Shown in pieces: positions 42,202 to 51,555 of a stretch of DNA of 64,000 bases. Made by a program: the position numbers and the translations under genes. Position 1 is the stretch's first letter. Every line of letters starts with the position of its first letter. The DNA comes from Psychroflexus longus (lineage in GTDB: Bacteria; Bacteroidota; Bacteroidia; Flavobacteriales; Flavobacteriaceae). The notes beneath the pieces were generated by a model that worked only from the letters and a program-made list of their open reading frames with translations, did no database searches and was not told the DNA's origin. The stretch covers positions 27,135 to 91,134 of the forward strand of contig NZ_JAIQZE010000015.1 in the NCBI RefSeq assembly GCF_020164595.1, read 5' to 3'.

Positions 42202-42990
42202 TTATTTGTTTTTGTGTGCAACTAAGATATCGATAAGAGTAATCGAGGCATCTTCCATATCATTTACGATACTATCAATTTTAGCGATAATATAATTGTA
42301 AAACACCTGAAGTATAATAGCAACTATCAAACCAAATACAGTTGTTAATAAGGCTACTTTAATACCTCCAGCTACCAAAGATGGCTGCATGTCGCCAGCT
42401 GCTTCAATCTTATCGAAGGCTTGAATCATACCAATAACTGTTCCCATGAAACCAAGCATAGGTGCAAGTGCTATGAATAAAGATACCCAAGAAACATTTT
42501 TTTCAAGCTGTCCCATTTGAACACCGCCGTAAGCCACTACAGCCTTTTCTGAAGCTTCAATACCTTCATCCATTCTGTCGATACCTTGGTAGTAAATTGA
42601 GGCTATAGGTCCGCTTGTATTTCTACAAACTTCCTTAGCGGCTTCTGCTCCACCACTCTTCATTGCTTCTTCAACACTTTCAGCAAGTTTCTTTGAGTTG
42701 GTTGTCGCTAAGTTTAAGTAAATAATTCTTTCAAAAGCAATCGCAAGTCCAAGAATTAAACAAAGAAGAACGATACCCATAAATCCAGGCCCACCTTCTA
42801 TGAAACGCTTCTTTAATTCTTGGTGAAAACCTACACTTTCTTCAGCTTCTTCACCAGACGCATCTACATCATCTTGTACAAAATTCACAGCTGCTTCAGT
42901 AAAAATATCAGAAGAATTTGCTGCTGTTAAAGTTGTGTTACCAACCGCCATGATGGCTAAAATAGTTAAAATTGAAAATAATCTTTTCAT
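42202..42990 (-). CDS. MotA/TolQ/ExbB proton channel family protein
   Basis: A 262-residue ExbB-like protein. An N-terminal signal or anchor segment with a poorly conserved linker is followed by three spans: MGIVLLCLILGLAIAFERII, SLFIALAPMLGFMGTVIGMI (with the conserved GxxGTVxGM motif) and GIKVALLTTVFGLIVAIIL. The conserved pore Thr/Ser positions are present. It drives ExbD movement using protons. First gene of the operon; the ATG follows 28 bp of AT-rich leader. Confidence 0.93.
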   Translation of the reverse strand: MKRLFSILTILAIMAVGNTTLTAANSSDIFTEAAVNFVQDDVDASGEEAEESVGFHQELKKRFIEGGPGFMGIVLLCLILGLAIAFERIIYLNLATTNSKKLAESVEEAMKSGGAEAAKEVCRNTSGPIASIYYQGIDRMDEGIEASEKAVVAYGGVQMGQLEKNVSWVSLFIALAPMLGFMGTVIGMIQAFDKIEAAGDMQPSLVAGGIKVALLTTVFGLIVAIILQVFYNYIIAKIDSIVNDMEDASITLIDILVAHKNK

Positions 42991-43047
42991 TGTTGTCTGT
43001 CTTAGAATTAATAATTAGTGTTTAATGATTTTTAGTTTTAAAAAAAG

Positions 43048-43137
43048 CAGAGAGGAAGGGATTCGAACCCTCGGTTCCGATACAATCGGAACATACGCTT
43101 TCCAGGCGTACACCTTCGACCGCTCGGTCACCTCTCT
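43048..43137 (-). tRNA. tRNA-Ser (GGA)
   Basis: A class II tRNA of 90 nt: acceptor AGAGAGG / CCTCTCT, anticodon stem TACGC / GCGTA with loop CTGGAAA (anticodon GGA), a long variable arm (TTCCGAT...ATCGGAA), T-arm GAGGG TTCGAAT CCCTT, discriminator G. CCA is not encoded. It stands between the exbB and ansA genes on the same strand. Confidence 0.95.
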
Positions 43138-43216
43138 TTATATTAATGAACGATAACTAATACTTAGCAAATAAATAAAAAAAAATACTTTTATAGCAGG
43201 AATTGAACGTTAATTT

Positions 43217-44236
43217 TTAATTCATTTCCCCTCGTAAAGAGGTTTCAAATATAGTTTTAAATACTTTTGGACCAAGATTTTTGTTCAAAAGATACATCAT
43301 TTTTCCTACAGCCGCCTCTGTCGTTATGTCTCCACCACTTATTACACCAAGCCTTTTTAAGCCTTCACTCGTAGCATACTTTCCCATTAATACAGCTCCA
43401 CCAACGCATTGAGTGACATTTACCACATAAACGCCTCTACCAACAAGACCTTTCAAAAGATCTACAAACCATTTATTTGTTTTTGCATTCCCACTGCCAA
43501 AAGTTTCTATTATAATTCCCTCTATATGAGGTGTATTAAAAATATGATGCAGTGTATCGTAATTTATACCAGGAAAAAGCTTCAGGATTAAAATATTATC
43601 GTTTAATGATTTATGAACAACCATTTTCTTCCTCATATTGGGCTTCAACAGTTTCTCGTAATTGATTTTCAGGTTAACTCCAGACTCAGCTATTGGTGGA
43701 AAATTTGCAGATTCAAAGGCTTCAAAATGCTCGGCATTAACCTTTGTCGTCCTATTGGCCCTGTAAAGCTTGTACTCAAAATAAAGCCCAACTTCTTTGA
43801 TCACAGTTTTGCCTTGCTCTTTTAGACCGGCAAGCTGAATGCTGGTGATCAGGTTTTCTTTAGCGTCTGTTCTTAGATCTCCTATCGGCAGCTGAGACCC
43901 CGTGAAAATGATTGGTTTCTTTAGGTTCTCAAACATGAAAGAAATTACAGAGGCTGTGTAAGACATGGTATCACTGCCGTGCAGCACCACAAAACCATCA
44001 TAGTCCTCAAAATTTTCTTCAATCAAATTGGCCAGCTTTACGTAATCGGTTGTGTCCATATCTGAGGAATCGACCGGCTCATCAAAACTTACAGTACTGA
44101 TATCATGCTCCAACAGCCTCAATTCAGGGATATTGGATAGCAATTCATCAAAATTGAAAGCCGTTAGCACTCCGGTTTCAGGATTTTTGATCATTCCAAT
44201 GGTTCCGCCTGTGTATACTAATAGAATTCTGGACAT
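43217..44236 (-). CDS. ansA: Type I L-asparaginase
   Basis: A 339-residue cytoplasmic asparaginase. The first catalytic Thr is in LLVYTGGTIGMIKNPETG and the second in VVLHGSDTMSYTASVISFMF, with IIFTGSQLPIGDLRTDAKEN completing the N-terminal domain. No signal peptide, so the low-affinity type I form is favoured. The TatD gene lies 13 bp upstream on the same strand, suggesting one operon. Confidence 0.94.
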   Translation of the reverse strand: MSRILLVYTGGTIGMIKNPETGVLTAFNFDELLSNIPELRLLEHDISTVSFDEPVDSSDMDTTDYVKLANLIEENFEDYDGFVVLHGSDTMSYTASVISFMFENLKKPIIFTGSQLPIGDLRTDAKENLITSIQLAGLKEQGKTVIKEVGLYFEYKLYRANRTTKVNAEHFEAFESANFPPIAESGVNLKINYEKLLKPNMRKKMVVHKSLNDNILILKLFPGINYDTLHHIFNTPHIEGIIIETFGSGNAKTNKWFVDLLKGLVGRGVYVVNVTQCVGGAVLMGKYATSEGLKRLGVISGGDITTEAAVGKMMYLLNKNLGPKVFKTIFETSLRGEMN

Positions 44237-44249
44237 ATAGTAAAGAGTA

Positions 44250-45017
44250 TTAAATTCCGAAGACGTCTTTGGAATTCTGTGTGGTTTGCGCTGCTATTTC
44301 CTCAAGACTGACCCCATATAGATCTGCCAGTTTTTCGGCAACCTTTAAGACATAAGCGCTTTCATTACGCTTTCCTCTATAAGGTTTTGGTGCCAAATAT
44401 GGAGAATCGGTTTCTAACACGATGTGTTTTAGGTCAATTTCATTTAAAAATTGATCGATTTTTCCATTTTTGAAGGTGGCAACACCTCCAATACCTAGTT
44501 TCATATTATAACTAATAGCTTGCTCAGCCTGAGCTTTGGTTCCCGTAAAACAGTGAAAAATGCCGTATAAATCTTCACCTTTTTCTTCTTCCAGAACTTC
44601 AAACACCTCATCAAAAGCTTCTCTGCAGTGAATCACAATAGGGAGCTTATATTGTTTTGCCAGCTGAATCTGCCTTTTGAAGGCTTTGCGCTGGGCTTCA
44701 TAAAAAGTTTTGTCCCAGTACAAGTCGATGCCTATTTCCCCAATAGCATAAAAGGATCGCTTCTGAAGTTGTTCTTCGATGTGCTGAAGCTCCTGTTCTA
44801 CACTTTCTGAAACGGAAGTAGGATGCAAACCCATCATCAAAAATATATGATCGGGAAAAGCTTTTTCCAAATCATACATGGCCTGAGTGGTTTCTGAATC
44901 GATCGCTGGAATAAAAAACCGCTGGATGTCATTATCTATAGCCCTCTGGATGACTTGGGTTCGATCTTCGTTAAAAGCTTCAGAATATAGGTGCGTATGT
45001 GTGTCTGTAAGTATCAT
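44250..45017 (-). CDS. TatD family deoxyribonuclease
   Basis: A 255-residue metal-dependent hydrolase with the TatD metal ligands: ILTDTHTHLYSEAF (HxH), YAIGEIGIDLYWDK (Glu), LPIVIHCREAFDEV, YGIFHCFTGT (His) and IVLETDSPYLAPKPYRGKRN (Asp). These enzymes act as 3'-5' exonucleases or deoxyribonucleases on DNA ends or D-aminoacyl adducts. The minus-strand -7 box TAAATTTG (45022-45029) ends only 4 bases ahead of the ATG, suggesting a leaderless or near-leaderless transcript. Confidence 0.94.
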   Translation of the reverse strand: MILTDTHTHLYSEAFNEDRTQVIQRAIDNDIQRFFIPAIDSETTQAMYDLEKAFPDHIFLMMGLHPTSVSESVEQELQHIEEQLQKRSFYAIGEIGIDLYWDKTFYEAQRKAFKRQIQLAKQYKLPIVIHCREAFDEVFEVLEEEKGEDLYGIFHCFTGTKAQAEQAISYNMKLGIGGVATFKNGKIDQFLNEIDLKHIVLETDSPYLAPKPYRGKRNESAYVLKVAEKLADLYGVSLEEIAAQTTQNSKDVFGI

Positions 45018-45021
45018 GGGG

Positions 45022-45029
45022 CAAATTTA
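45022..45029 (-). promoter_or_regulatory. -7 box of tatD/ansA operon
   Basis: TAAATTTG on the minus strand, only 4 bases before the ATG at 45017. Confidence 0.5.
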
Positions 45030-45044
45030 TTTAAAACGAAACTT

Positions 45045-45052
45045 TATATTTG
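45045..45052 (+). promoter_or_regulatory. -7 box of the retropepsin-like gene
   Basis: TATATTTG on the plus strand, 15 bp ahead of the ATG at 45068. It is back-to-back with the minus-strand box at 45022-45029. A clear -33 TTG is missing for both. Confidence 0.5.
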
Positions 45053-45067
45053 CCGAAAATTCAACAA

Positions 45068-45505
45068 ATGTCTTCTTTAAAATCCTTTCTGAAAGAGAAA
45101 AACTACAAAGTGCTTAAAATGAACAGCACCGAGACCAATCACTACGAGTGTAAAGTCTTCATTAATGAAGTAGAAGGCAGCTTTATTATAGACACTGGTG
45201 CTTCGAGTTCCTGCATAGACTTTTCTTACGCCGATCACTTCAACTTATTTTCTGAAGACAGCAACATTAAAGCGGCTGGTGCAGGCGCTACCAATATGCT
45301 TACCCGAGCGTCAACCAACAATAAGATAAGCATTGGCAAATGGACCAAAAAGAAAATTGATCTGATTTTATTTGACTTATCCCACGTCAACAAAGCTTTA
45401 AGTGATCACGACGCTGAACTTGTGCATGGCATCATCGGTGCCGATATCCTAAAACGCGGCAAAGCGGTGATTGATTATAAAACAGATTATTTGTTTTTGA
45501 AGTAG
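45068..45505 (+). CDS. Retropepsin-like aspartic protease domain protein
   Basis: A 145-residue protein with a single aspartyl-protease half: GSFIIDTGASSSCIDFSYAD (Asp-Thr-Gly-Ala) and, near the end, HGIIGADILKRGKAVIDYKT. Clan AA domains of this size act as homodimers. No signal peptide is visible, so it is cytoplasmic. The start at 45068 is behind the TATATTTG promoter box; a longer frame from 45050 is not supported. It has no operon partner. The substrate is unknown. Confidence 0.85.
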   Translation: MSSLKSFLKEKNYKVLKMNSTETNHYECKVFINEVEGSFIIDTGASSSCIDFSYADHFNLFSEDSNIKAAGAGATNMLTRASTNNKISIGKWTKKKIDLILFDLSHVNKALSDHDAELVHGIIGADILKRGKAVIDYKTDYLFLK

Positions 45506-45592
45506 ATAAAGGTTATTTACTAAGAACCTATGTACTCGAAAAAAATTCATTCTAGAAGAATAAAAACTAATAGGCGAATTTTAAAGATGTTT

Positions 45593-45624
45593 AGACCTCA
45601 CAGGTTTAAAAAACTTGTGAGGTC
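45593..45624. repeat. Hairpin AGACCTCACAGG... / ...TTGTGAGGTCT, likely dispersed repeat
   Basis: A 15-bp stem with one G.T-type mismatch (AGACCTCACAGGTTT against AAACTTGTGAGGTCT) and almost no loop, followed by no T tract. The element lies in a 400-bp region without genes (45506-45912). I recall related palindromes elsewhere in flavobacterial genomes, but cannot verify here. The remainder of the 45506-45850 region shows no coding potential. Confidence 0.55.
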
Positions 45625-45853
45625 TTGTGATCAATACCTAGCTTTAATATTGGTCTTCACCTATACAACAAACAACTAAGTAATACTTATAATGTTTATC
45701 CCAAAAACATTAATCCAACTTAACCCCTTCAGTGTATCATCCTCACCAAGCTGTATCATTTAAGCCAACTCAAAGCCCGTAAGCAATGTATCGAAACTCG
45801 TTAAAGTTAACGTGAGCAAATTCACCTTATAAAAAGTCGGCAGTATTGTGCAT

Positions 45854-45882
45854 AAAAAACCCTGAAGCTTTGAAACTTCAGG
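45854..45882 (-). terminator. Terminator of the sucA-odhB operon
   Basis: On the minus strand CCTGAAG / CTTCAGG with an 8-base loop, followed by T6 (plus-strand A6 at 45854-45859), 30 bp behind the odhB stop. Confidence 0.85.
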
Positions 45883-45912
45883 ATTATAAGTTGTGTGAAA
45901 AGGATGTTTAGC

Positions 45913-47193
45913 TTAAAGCTCAAGTGCTTTTTCTACGTTGCCATCCATCAAGTATTCTTTTGGATTTTCCAATGCTTCTTTGATCGCAACCAGGAAGCCC
46001 ACAGATTCTTTTCCGTCGATGATTCTGTGATCGTAAGATAGAGCCACATACATGATCGGACGAATTTCTACTTTGCCGTCAATCGCTACTGGTCGATCCA
46101 CAATATTGTGCATTCCTAGTATTCCGCTTTGCGGAGGGTTAATAATAGGTGTAGATAACATGGAGCCAAACACGCCTCCGTTGGAAATGGTAAAGGTTCC
46201 GCCTGTCATTTCATCGACAGTAATTTTACCATCTCTGGCACGTAAAGCCAAACGCTTCACCTCTTGTTCTACACCTCTGAATCCTAGATTCTCCACATTA
46301 CGCATCACAGGAACCATAAGACCTTTCGGACCAGATACTGCAATACTTATGTCTTTGTAATCGTAAGTGATCATTTCCTTACCATCGATCATGGAGTTGA
46401 CCGCTGGGAATTTGTCTAGCGCACGAACAACGGCCAAGGTAAAGAAGGACATAAAGCCTAAGCTTACACCATGAGCTTCCTTAAATTTCTCTTTGTATTG
46501 AGCTCTAAGATCGAAAATAGGTTGCATATCGACTTCGTTAAAGGTCGTCAACATCGCCGTTTCATTTTTGGCACTTACCAAACGCTCTGCTACTTTTCTA
46601 CGTAACATAGACATTTTGCTTTTGGACTCGCTGCGTTTTCCTGGTCCAGGAGAACCCATCGAAGGTTTACCTTCTGCATTCATAGCATCCTCTTTAGTGA
46701 TTCTGCCATCTCTGCCTGTACCTTTTACGTCTTTGGAATCAATATTTTTCTCGTCCAATGTTTTCTTAGCCGCTGGAGATGGACTTCCAGTTGCATAAGT
46801 TTCTTTGGAGTCTGAAGATGATTTTTCTTCTTTCTCCTTAGAAGATGAAGATTGCTCCTCTTTCTTTTCTTCTTTTTTGTCCTCAGATTTTTTATCTTCT
46901 GAAGCGTCTTTAGATTCAGATTTATCTTTTTTATCCTCACCGCCAGATGGCTTTTTGGCATCTGTGTCAATTAAGCAAACGACTTCGCCCACCTGAACTA
47001 CATCGCCTTCCTCTGCCTTCAAAGTAATGATTCCTGAAGCCTCTGCAGGCAACTCTAAAGTCGCTTTATCACTATCAACTTCAGCGACTGCCTGATCTTT
47101 TTCTACGTAGTCTCCGTCTTTAACTAACCATTCTGCGATTTCAACCTCGCTAATTGACTCTCCCGGTGAAGGGACTTTCATTTCTAAAGCCAT
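45913..47193 (-). CDS. odhB: 2-oxoglutarate dehydrogenase E2 (dihydrolipoyl succinyltransferase)
   Basis: A 426-residue E2 component transferring succinyl groups to CoA in the TCA cycle. A lipoyl domain occupies residues 1-77 with the lipoylated Lys in [11 protein letters not shown], followed by an unusually long, highly charged Lys/Glu/Ser linker (about 85-140), a peripheral-subunit-binding domain ([20 protein letters not shown]) and the catalytic domain ending [20 protein letters not shown], with catalytic His and Asp. It follows sucA by 20 bp in the same operon. The E3 gene is not in the window. Confidence 0.96.
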   Translation of the reverse strand: MALEMKVPSPGESISEVEIAEWLVKDGDYVEKDQAVAEVDSDKATLELPAEASGIITLKAEEGDVVQVGEVVCLIDTDAKKPSGGEDKKDKSESKDASEDKKSEDKKEEKKEEQSSSSKEKEEKSSSDSKETYATGSPSPAAKKTLDEKNIDSKDVKGTGRDGRITKEDAMNAEGKPSMGSPGPGKRSESKSKMSMLRRKVAERLVSAKNETAMLTTFNEVDMQPIFDLRAQYKEKFKEAHGVSLGFMSFFTLAVVRALDKFPAVNSMIDGKEMITYDYKDISIAVSGPKGLMVPVMRNVENLGFRGVEQEVKRLALRARDGKITVDEMTGGTFTISNGGVFGSMLSTPIINPPQSGILGMHNIVDRPVAIDGKVEIRPIMYVALSYDHRIIDGKESVGFLVAIKEALENPKEYLMDGNVEKALEL

Positions 47194-47213
47194 AATATTA
47201 TGTGTTTGGTATC

Positions 47214-50036
47214 TTAATTTTTACTTTTATAATCTCTTATGTTATTATCTTTTGAAGGATCGAATACATAATCGATAACTCCTTCATGTCTTTTCTTAAA
47301 TCTTGCCTGACTACCTGCTGCAGGTGAACCGTAAAAACGTCTGCTACATACTCTAAAGTCCTTCATCTTATGATATTGGAGCAAGAAGTGTGTGTAAGCA
47401 CCCATGTTTCTTGGTTCCTCCTGAGCCCAGACGATGTCCTCGGCATTCTTATATCTCTTGATTACTTTATCTATTTCTTTTTCTGGAACCGGAAACAATT
47501 GTTCTATTCTCACTAAAGCAACATCCTTTCTCCCCTCTTCTTCTCTTCTTTTCTTTAGATCAAAATAGAATTTACCTGAACAGAATACCAATGTTTTAAT
47601 GTCTTTTACTTTAGCTTTGGGATCGTCAATAACCGTTTGAAAACTTCCTTCGGCCAGATCTTCTTTAGGCGAAATCACCTCAGCATGTCTTAACAAGCTT
47701 TTGGGTGTAAAAACGACGAGAGGTTTTCTGTAATCGGTTTTCAGCTGTCGTCTCAACAGGTGAAAGTAATTCGCCGGAGTTGTACAATTCGCCACAAACA
47801 TATTGTCTTTTGCACATAACTGAAGATACCTTTCCATTCTTGCTGAAGAATGTTCTGAACCCTGACCTTCATACCCGTGAGGTAATAGCAAAACCAGACC
47901 ATTCTGAGTTTTCCACTTGTCTTCTGCCGATGATATGTACTGGTCAATCATGATTTGAGCCCCATTACTGAAGTCTCCAAATTGCGCTTCCCAGATGGTC
48001 AGAGTAGAAGGACTTGCCATGGCGTAACCATAGTCAAAACCAACAACTGCGTATTCTGAAAGTAAAGAATTGTATATATAGAAATGACCTTGATCCTCTT
48101 TTATATTATTGTGAGGTACATATTCTTCTTCGCTGTTTTCTGTCTTGATAACGGCATGTCTGTGAGAGAAAGTTCCTCGCTCAACATCCTGTCCTGAAAT
48201 TCGTACATCGTGACCTTCATCAAGTAAGGTGGCGTAAGCTAAAATTTCGCCCATCGCCCAGTCCAGTTCGTTCCTCTCGAAGTACATGGTATGACGTGCT
48301 TTTATGAGTTTTTTGATCTTCCTCATAAAGTTTTTATCCTCAGGCAATGTCGTGATGGCTTCTGCCAATTCCGAAAGTCTCTCTAGGTCAAACTTAGTGT
48401 TTACAGGCTCAAGCATTTTTTGCTTGTTGGCAGGCTCATAACCTTCCCACTCTTCTTGAAGGATTTTAGAAACTACAGATTTTTCTTCTTTTTTGGAAAC
48501 TTCGTATTCTTCGTTAAGTTTAGACTTAACTTTTTCTTCCAATTGATCCAGATATTCTTCATCAATAACACCTTCTTCCATCAATTTATCTGCATAAATG
48601 TCTCTAGGGTTTTTATGTTCTGAAATCGCTTTGTACAATTTTGGCTGAGTAAATTTTGGTTCATCACCTTCGTTATGGCCATACTTTCTATAACCTAACA
48701 AATCAATGAACACATCTCTTCCAAACTCCATTCTGTATTGTAATGCAAAATTCATTGCATGAACAACCGCTTCAACATCGTCTGCATTCACATGTAATAC
48801 TGGAGATAAAGTCACCTTAGCAACATCTGTACAATAAATGGATGATCTTCCATCAATATAATTGGTAGTAAAACCGATTTGATTATTGACAACAATATGA
48901 ATGGTTCCGCCCGTCTTATAGCCATCCAGCTGTGCCATTTGCACAATCTCGTATGCAATTCCCTGTCCAGCTATAGCAGCATCACCATGAACCACGATTG
49001 GCAGAACATTTTGTTCTTCTCCAAGGTGATGGTCATCCTGTTTTGCCCTTGCAATACCTTGCACTACAGAACCAACAGTTTCCAAATGCGAAGGATTTGG
49101 AGCTATGTTTAAATTGATTTCTTTATTTGAGTCGGTTTTACGGACAGACGTCCACCCCAAGTGGTATTTTACATCGCCATCAAATCCATCTACGTCATAA
49201 TCTTTACCCTCAAACTCGTTGAAGATATCCTTAGCGCTTTTACCGAAGATATTTACTAATGTATTGAGTCGGCCTCGATGAGCCATTCCCATTACAAATT
49301 CTTTTACCCCCATATCTGCAGCACCTTCGATAAGGGTGTCCAAAGCGGGAATTAAAGATTCGTTACCTTCAAGTGAAAAACGTTTTTGACCAACATAACT
49401 TTTGTGAAGAAAACTTTCAAAAGTTACAGCCTCATTGAGTCGTCTCAGAATATTCTTCTTCTGCTTTTCAGAAAAATTGGTTTTATTTTGATTTTTATAA
49501 ATGTGATCTTGTATCCATTTAATAACTTCAGGATTTCTGATGTAAGCATATTCCACACCAATTGAATCACAGAAGACATTTTCAAGAAAATCTATGATCT
49601 GTCTTAAGGTTGCTTTACCGATACCGATGATTTCTCCAGCTTCAAATTCCAGATCTAAATCTGATTTTGATAAGCCAAAATTTTCAATATCTAGTTTGGG
49701 TGAATATTTTCTACGTTCTCTTACCGGATTCGTTTTTGTAAATAAATGACCTCGATGTCTGTAGCCATCGATAAGATTGACGACCTGAAATTCCTTCTGG
49801 ACATTTTCAGGAACTTTAACTTCCTGGGTTTCTTTGGTTTCAGCGTCTTTTAATTTTACTGTAGTTGCAGAATCCTCAGATCCACCTTCTTCAAACCCGG
49901 ACTCTAATCCAAAATCAAAACCTTGAAAAAAGGCTCGCATACTTGGTTCAGTGGCATCGGGATTTTGTAAGTATTGATTATAGAGGTCGGCTAATTGCGA
50001 TGGGTGCATCGCATTTAAAAATGAATATTTGTCCAT
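47214..50036 (-). CDS. sucA: 2-oxoglutarate dehydrogenase E1
   Basis: A 940-residue thiamine-diphosphate enzyme decarboxylating 2-oxoglutarate. Recognisable: N-terminal [20 protein letters not shown], the E2-interacting region, [20 protein letters not shown], the ThDP-binding [20 protein letters not shown] with [11 protein letters not shown], and the transketolase-like C-terminal half with [20 protein letters not shown] and [20 protein letters not shown]. Length is typical. A -7 box TAATTTTG lies at 50067-50074 on the minus strand. It is the first gene of the sucA-odhB operon. Confidence 0.97.
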   Translation of the reverse strand: MDKYSFLNAMHPSQLADLYNQYLQNPDATEPSMRAFFQGFDFGLESGFEEGGSEDSATTVKLKDAETKETQEVKVPENVQKEFQVVNLIDGYRHRGHLFTKTNPVRERRKYSPKLDIENFGLSKSDLDLEFEAGEIIGIGKATLRQIIDFLENVFCDSIGVEYAYIRNPEVIKWIQDHIYKNQNKTNFSEKQKKNILRRLNEAVTFESFLHKSYVGQKRFSLEGNESLIPALDTLIEGAADMGVKEFVMGMAHRGRLNTLVNIFGKSAKDIFNEFEGKDYDVDGFDGDVKYHLGWTSVRKTDSNKEINLNIAPNPSHLETVGSVVQGIARAKQDDHHLGEEQNVLPIVVHGDAAIAGQGIAYEIVQMAQLDGYKTGGTIHIVVNNQIGFTTNYIDGRSSIYCTDVAKVTLSPVLHVNADDVEAVVHAMNFALQYRMEFGRDVFIDLLGYRKYGHNEGDEPKFTQPKLYKAISEHKNPRDIYADKLMEEGVIDEEYLDQLEEKVKSKLNEEYEVSKKEEKSVVSKILQEEWEGYEPANKQKMLEPVNTKFDLERLSELAEAITTLPEDKNFMRKIKKLIKARHTMYFERNELDWAMGEILAYATLLDEGHDVRISGQDVERGTFSHRHAVIKTENSEEEYVPHNNIKEDQGHFYIYNSLLSEYAVVGFDYGYAMASPSTLTIWEAQFGDFSNGAQIMIDQYISSAEDKWKTQNGLVLLLPHGYEGQGSEHSSARMERYLQLCAKDNMFVANCTTPANYFHLLRRQLKTDYRKPLVVFTPKSLLRHAEVISPKEDLAEGSFQTVIDDPKAKVKDIKTLVFCSGKFYFDLKKRREEEGRKDVALVRIEQLFPVPEKEIDKVIKRYKNAEDIVWAQEEPRNMGAYTHFLLQYHKMKDFRVCSRRFYGSPAAGSQARFKKRHEGVIDYVFDPSKDNNIRDYKSKN

Positions 50037-50066
50037 ATTGAAATTACATCTTGTAATGTGTAGTTA

Positions 50067-50074
50067 CAAAATTA
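50067..50074 (-). promoter_or_regulatory. -7 box of sucA-odhB
   Basis: TAATTTTG on the minus strand, 30 bp ahead of the ATG; matches TAnnTTTG. The -33 TTG is not at canonical distance. Confidence 0.5.
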
Positions 50075-50229
50075 CGATTTCTATCCAAAACAGGGCTTCT
50101 TTGAATTAATTTTATAAATGTGCAGCCTTCAAGAGAAATATCTTAAACAAAATCTTTACATCCAGATGTAACAATTCTCAAAATAAGAAGGTAGTTCTTC
50201 TGAATGATTTATTTTAGCGAAAAAAATTG

Positions 50230-51204
50230 ATGCTGGATTTAGAAGCTTACAAAACCTCTTTCATGTCTTACATGGAGTCTCGACTCCCACAAAAAGAGCC
50301 AAGAAACCTTTACGAACCTATTGAGTATATTCTTCAGCTTGGAGGTAAGCGCCTAAGACCTGTTCTGGTGTTGATGAGTGCAGATATCTTTGGCGGTGGC
50401 CTGGAAAAAGCTATGGATGCTGCTCTGGCAATAGAAATTTTTCATAATTTTTCATTGGTTCATGATGATATTATGGACGATGCGCCCCTTAGAAGAGGTA
50501 AAGAAACCGTGCATGAAAAGTGGAACGTCAATACCGGAATTTTATCTGGGGATGCAATGCTGATCAATGCCTACCAATTGTTTGAAAATTATCCGGCAGA
50601 TCATTTTAAACCATTGGCAAAATTGTTCACTAAAACTGCTATTGAAGTCTGCGAAGGCCAACAATACGATGTTGATTTTGAAGAGCGAGATGACGTTACT
50701 ATCGATGAGTATCTGAAGATGATAGAATTCAAAACCGCCGTCCTCGTAGGAGCCGCTCTTAAGATGGGAGCCATCGTTAGTGATGCTTCTGAAATCGTTC
50801 AAGACAAAATCTATGAGTTCGGCAGATTGCTTGGCATCGCCTTTCAAATTCAGGATGACTATTTAGATACGTTTGGAGATCAGGCTGTTTTCGGAAAACA
50901 AATTGGCGGTGACGTTATTGAGAATAAAAAAACTTACTTATTTCTGAAAGCACTCGAACTTGCAGATTCCAGCAGTGCTGATCAACTAAGGCATTTATAT
51001 ACCATAGCACCTGAAGATCCTTCCAGTAAGATTGAAACTGCCAAACAAATTTTTGAGGATTCTGGCGCCAAAGCTGCAACTACTGAAAGGATAAAAGCAT
51101 ATACCGAAGAGGCGTTTAAACATCTGGAACAGATGGAAGTCTCTGAAAAAGGGAAAGCATTTCTAAAGGCGTTTGGGACAAACCTCATGAATCGGGAAAT
51201 GTAA
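50230..51204 (+). CDS. Polyprenyl (trans-isoprenyl) diphosphate synthase
   Basis: A 324-residue all-helical prenyl synthase. GGKRLRPVLVLMSADI, the first Asp-rich motif in HDDIMDDAPLRRG and the second in QIQDDYLDTFGD are all present, with FGKQIGGDVIENKKTY following. It elongates allylic diphosphates with isopentenyl diphosphate; chain length (farnesyl, geranylgeranyl or longer) cannot be set by inspection. The ATG at 50230 is used; a TTG immediately before is not needed. It is followed without gap by a small gene starting at the base after its stop. Confidence 0.93.
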   Translation: MLDLEAYKTSFMSYMESRLPQKEPRNLYEPIEYILQLGGKRLRPVLVLMSADIFGGGLEKAMDAALAIEIFHNFSLVHDDIMDDAPLRRGKETVHEKWNVNTGILSGDAMLINAYQLFENYPADHFKPLAKLFTKTAIEVCEGQQYDVDFEERDDVTIDEYLKMIEFKTAVLVGAALKMGAIVSDASEIVQDKIYEFGRLLGIAFQIQDDYLDTFGDQAVFGKQIGGDVIENKKTYLFLKALELADSSSADQLRHLYTIAPEDPSSKIETAKQIFEDSGAKAATTERIKAYTEEAFKHLEQMEVSEKGKAFLKAFGTNLMNREM

Positions 51205-51555
51205 ATGAGTCTTCCTCAACAGCTTTCCGACATCATCAGTGCACCAGAAAAACATGCTGAAATCTGGGAACAGTTAATTCTACAATTAAATAAGGACCTG
51301 GCTCTGGTGGGACTGACAGAAATTGAATTGCAAACTAATATTACACCAGACGAATTATGGCAGGGTCTTAACCCTATTTTTTCTGATTTGATTCACCAAA
51401 AGACTTCAAGTTTTATCCACCTGCTTTACAGAATCGATATTCATGAAAATGAAATACAGCGATTAATGGCTAATGATGATTTCCTGGATCGTCTCATACA
51501 CAGAGTGGTGGAACGCAGCTACCAAAAAGTGTATTGGCGTTCAGTCTATAAATAA
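51205..51555 (+). CDS. Conserved hypothetical protein (116 aa)
   Basis: A 116-residue soluble protein starting right after the prenyl synthase stop, so co-translated. The sequence is helical (LPQQLSDIISAPEKHAEIWE, LIHRVVERSYQKVYWRS) with no catalytic motif that I recognise. Its 3' end overlaps the convergent PhzF gene by 10 bp. Being coupled to a prenyl synthase could mean a regulatory or subunit role, but that is conjecture. Confidence 0.78.
   Translation: MSLPQQLSDIISAPEKHAEIWEQLILQLNKDLALVGLTEIELQTNITPDELWQGLNPIFSDLIHQKTSSFIHLLYRIDIHENEIQRLMANDDFLDRLIHRVVERSYQKVYWRSVYK

Noticed and set aside
46725..46996. Open frames on both strands in the odhB linker
   Set aside because: Shadows produced by the low-complexity Lys/Glu/Ser linker codons of odhB.
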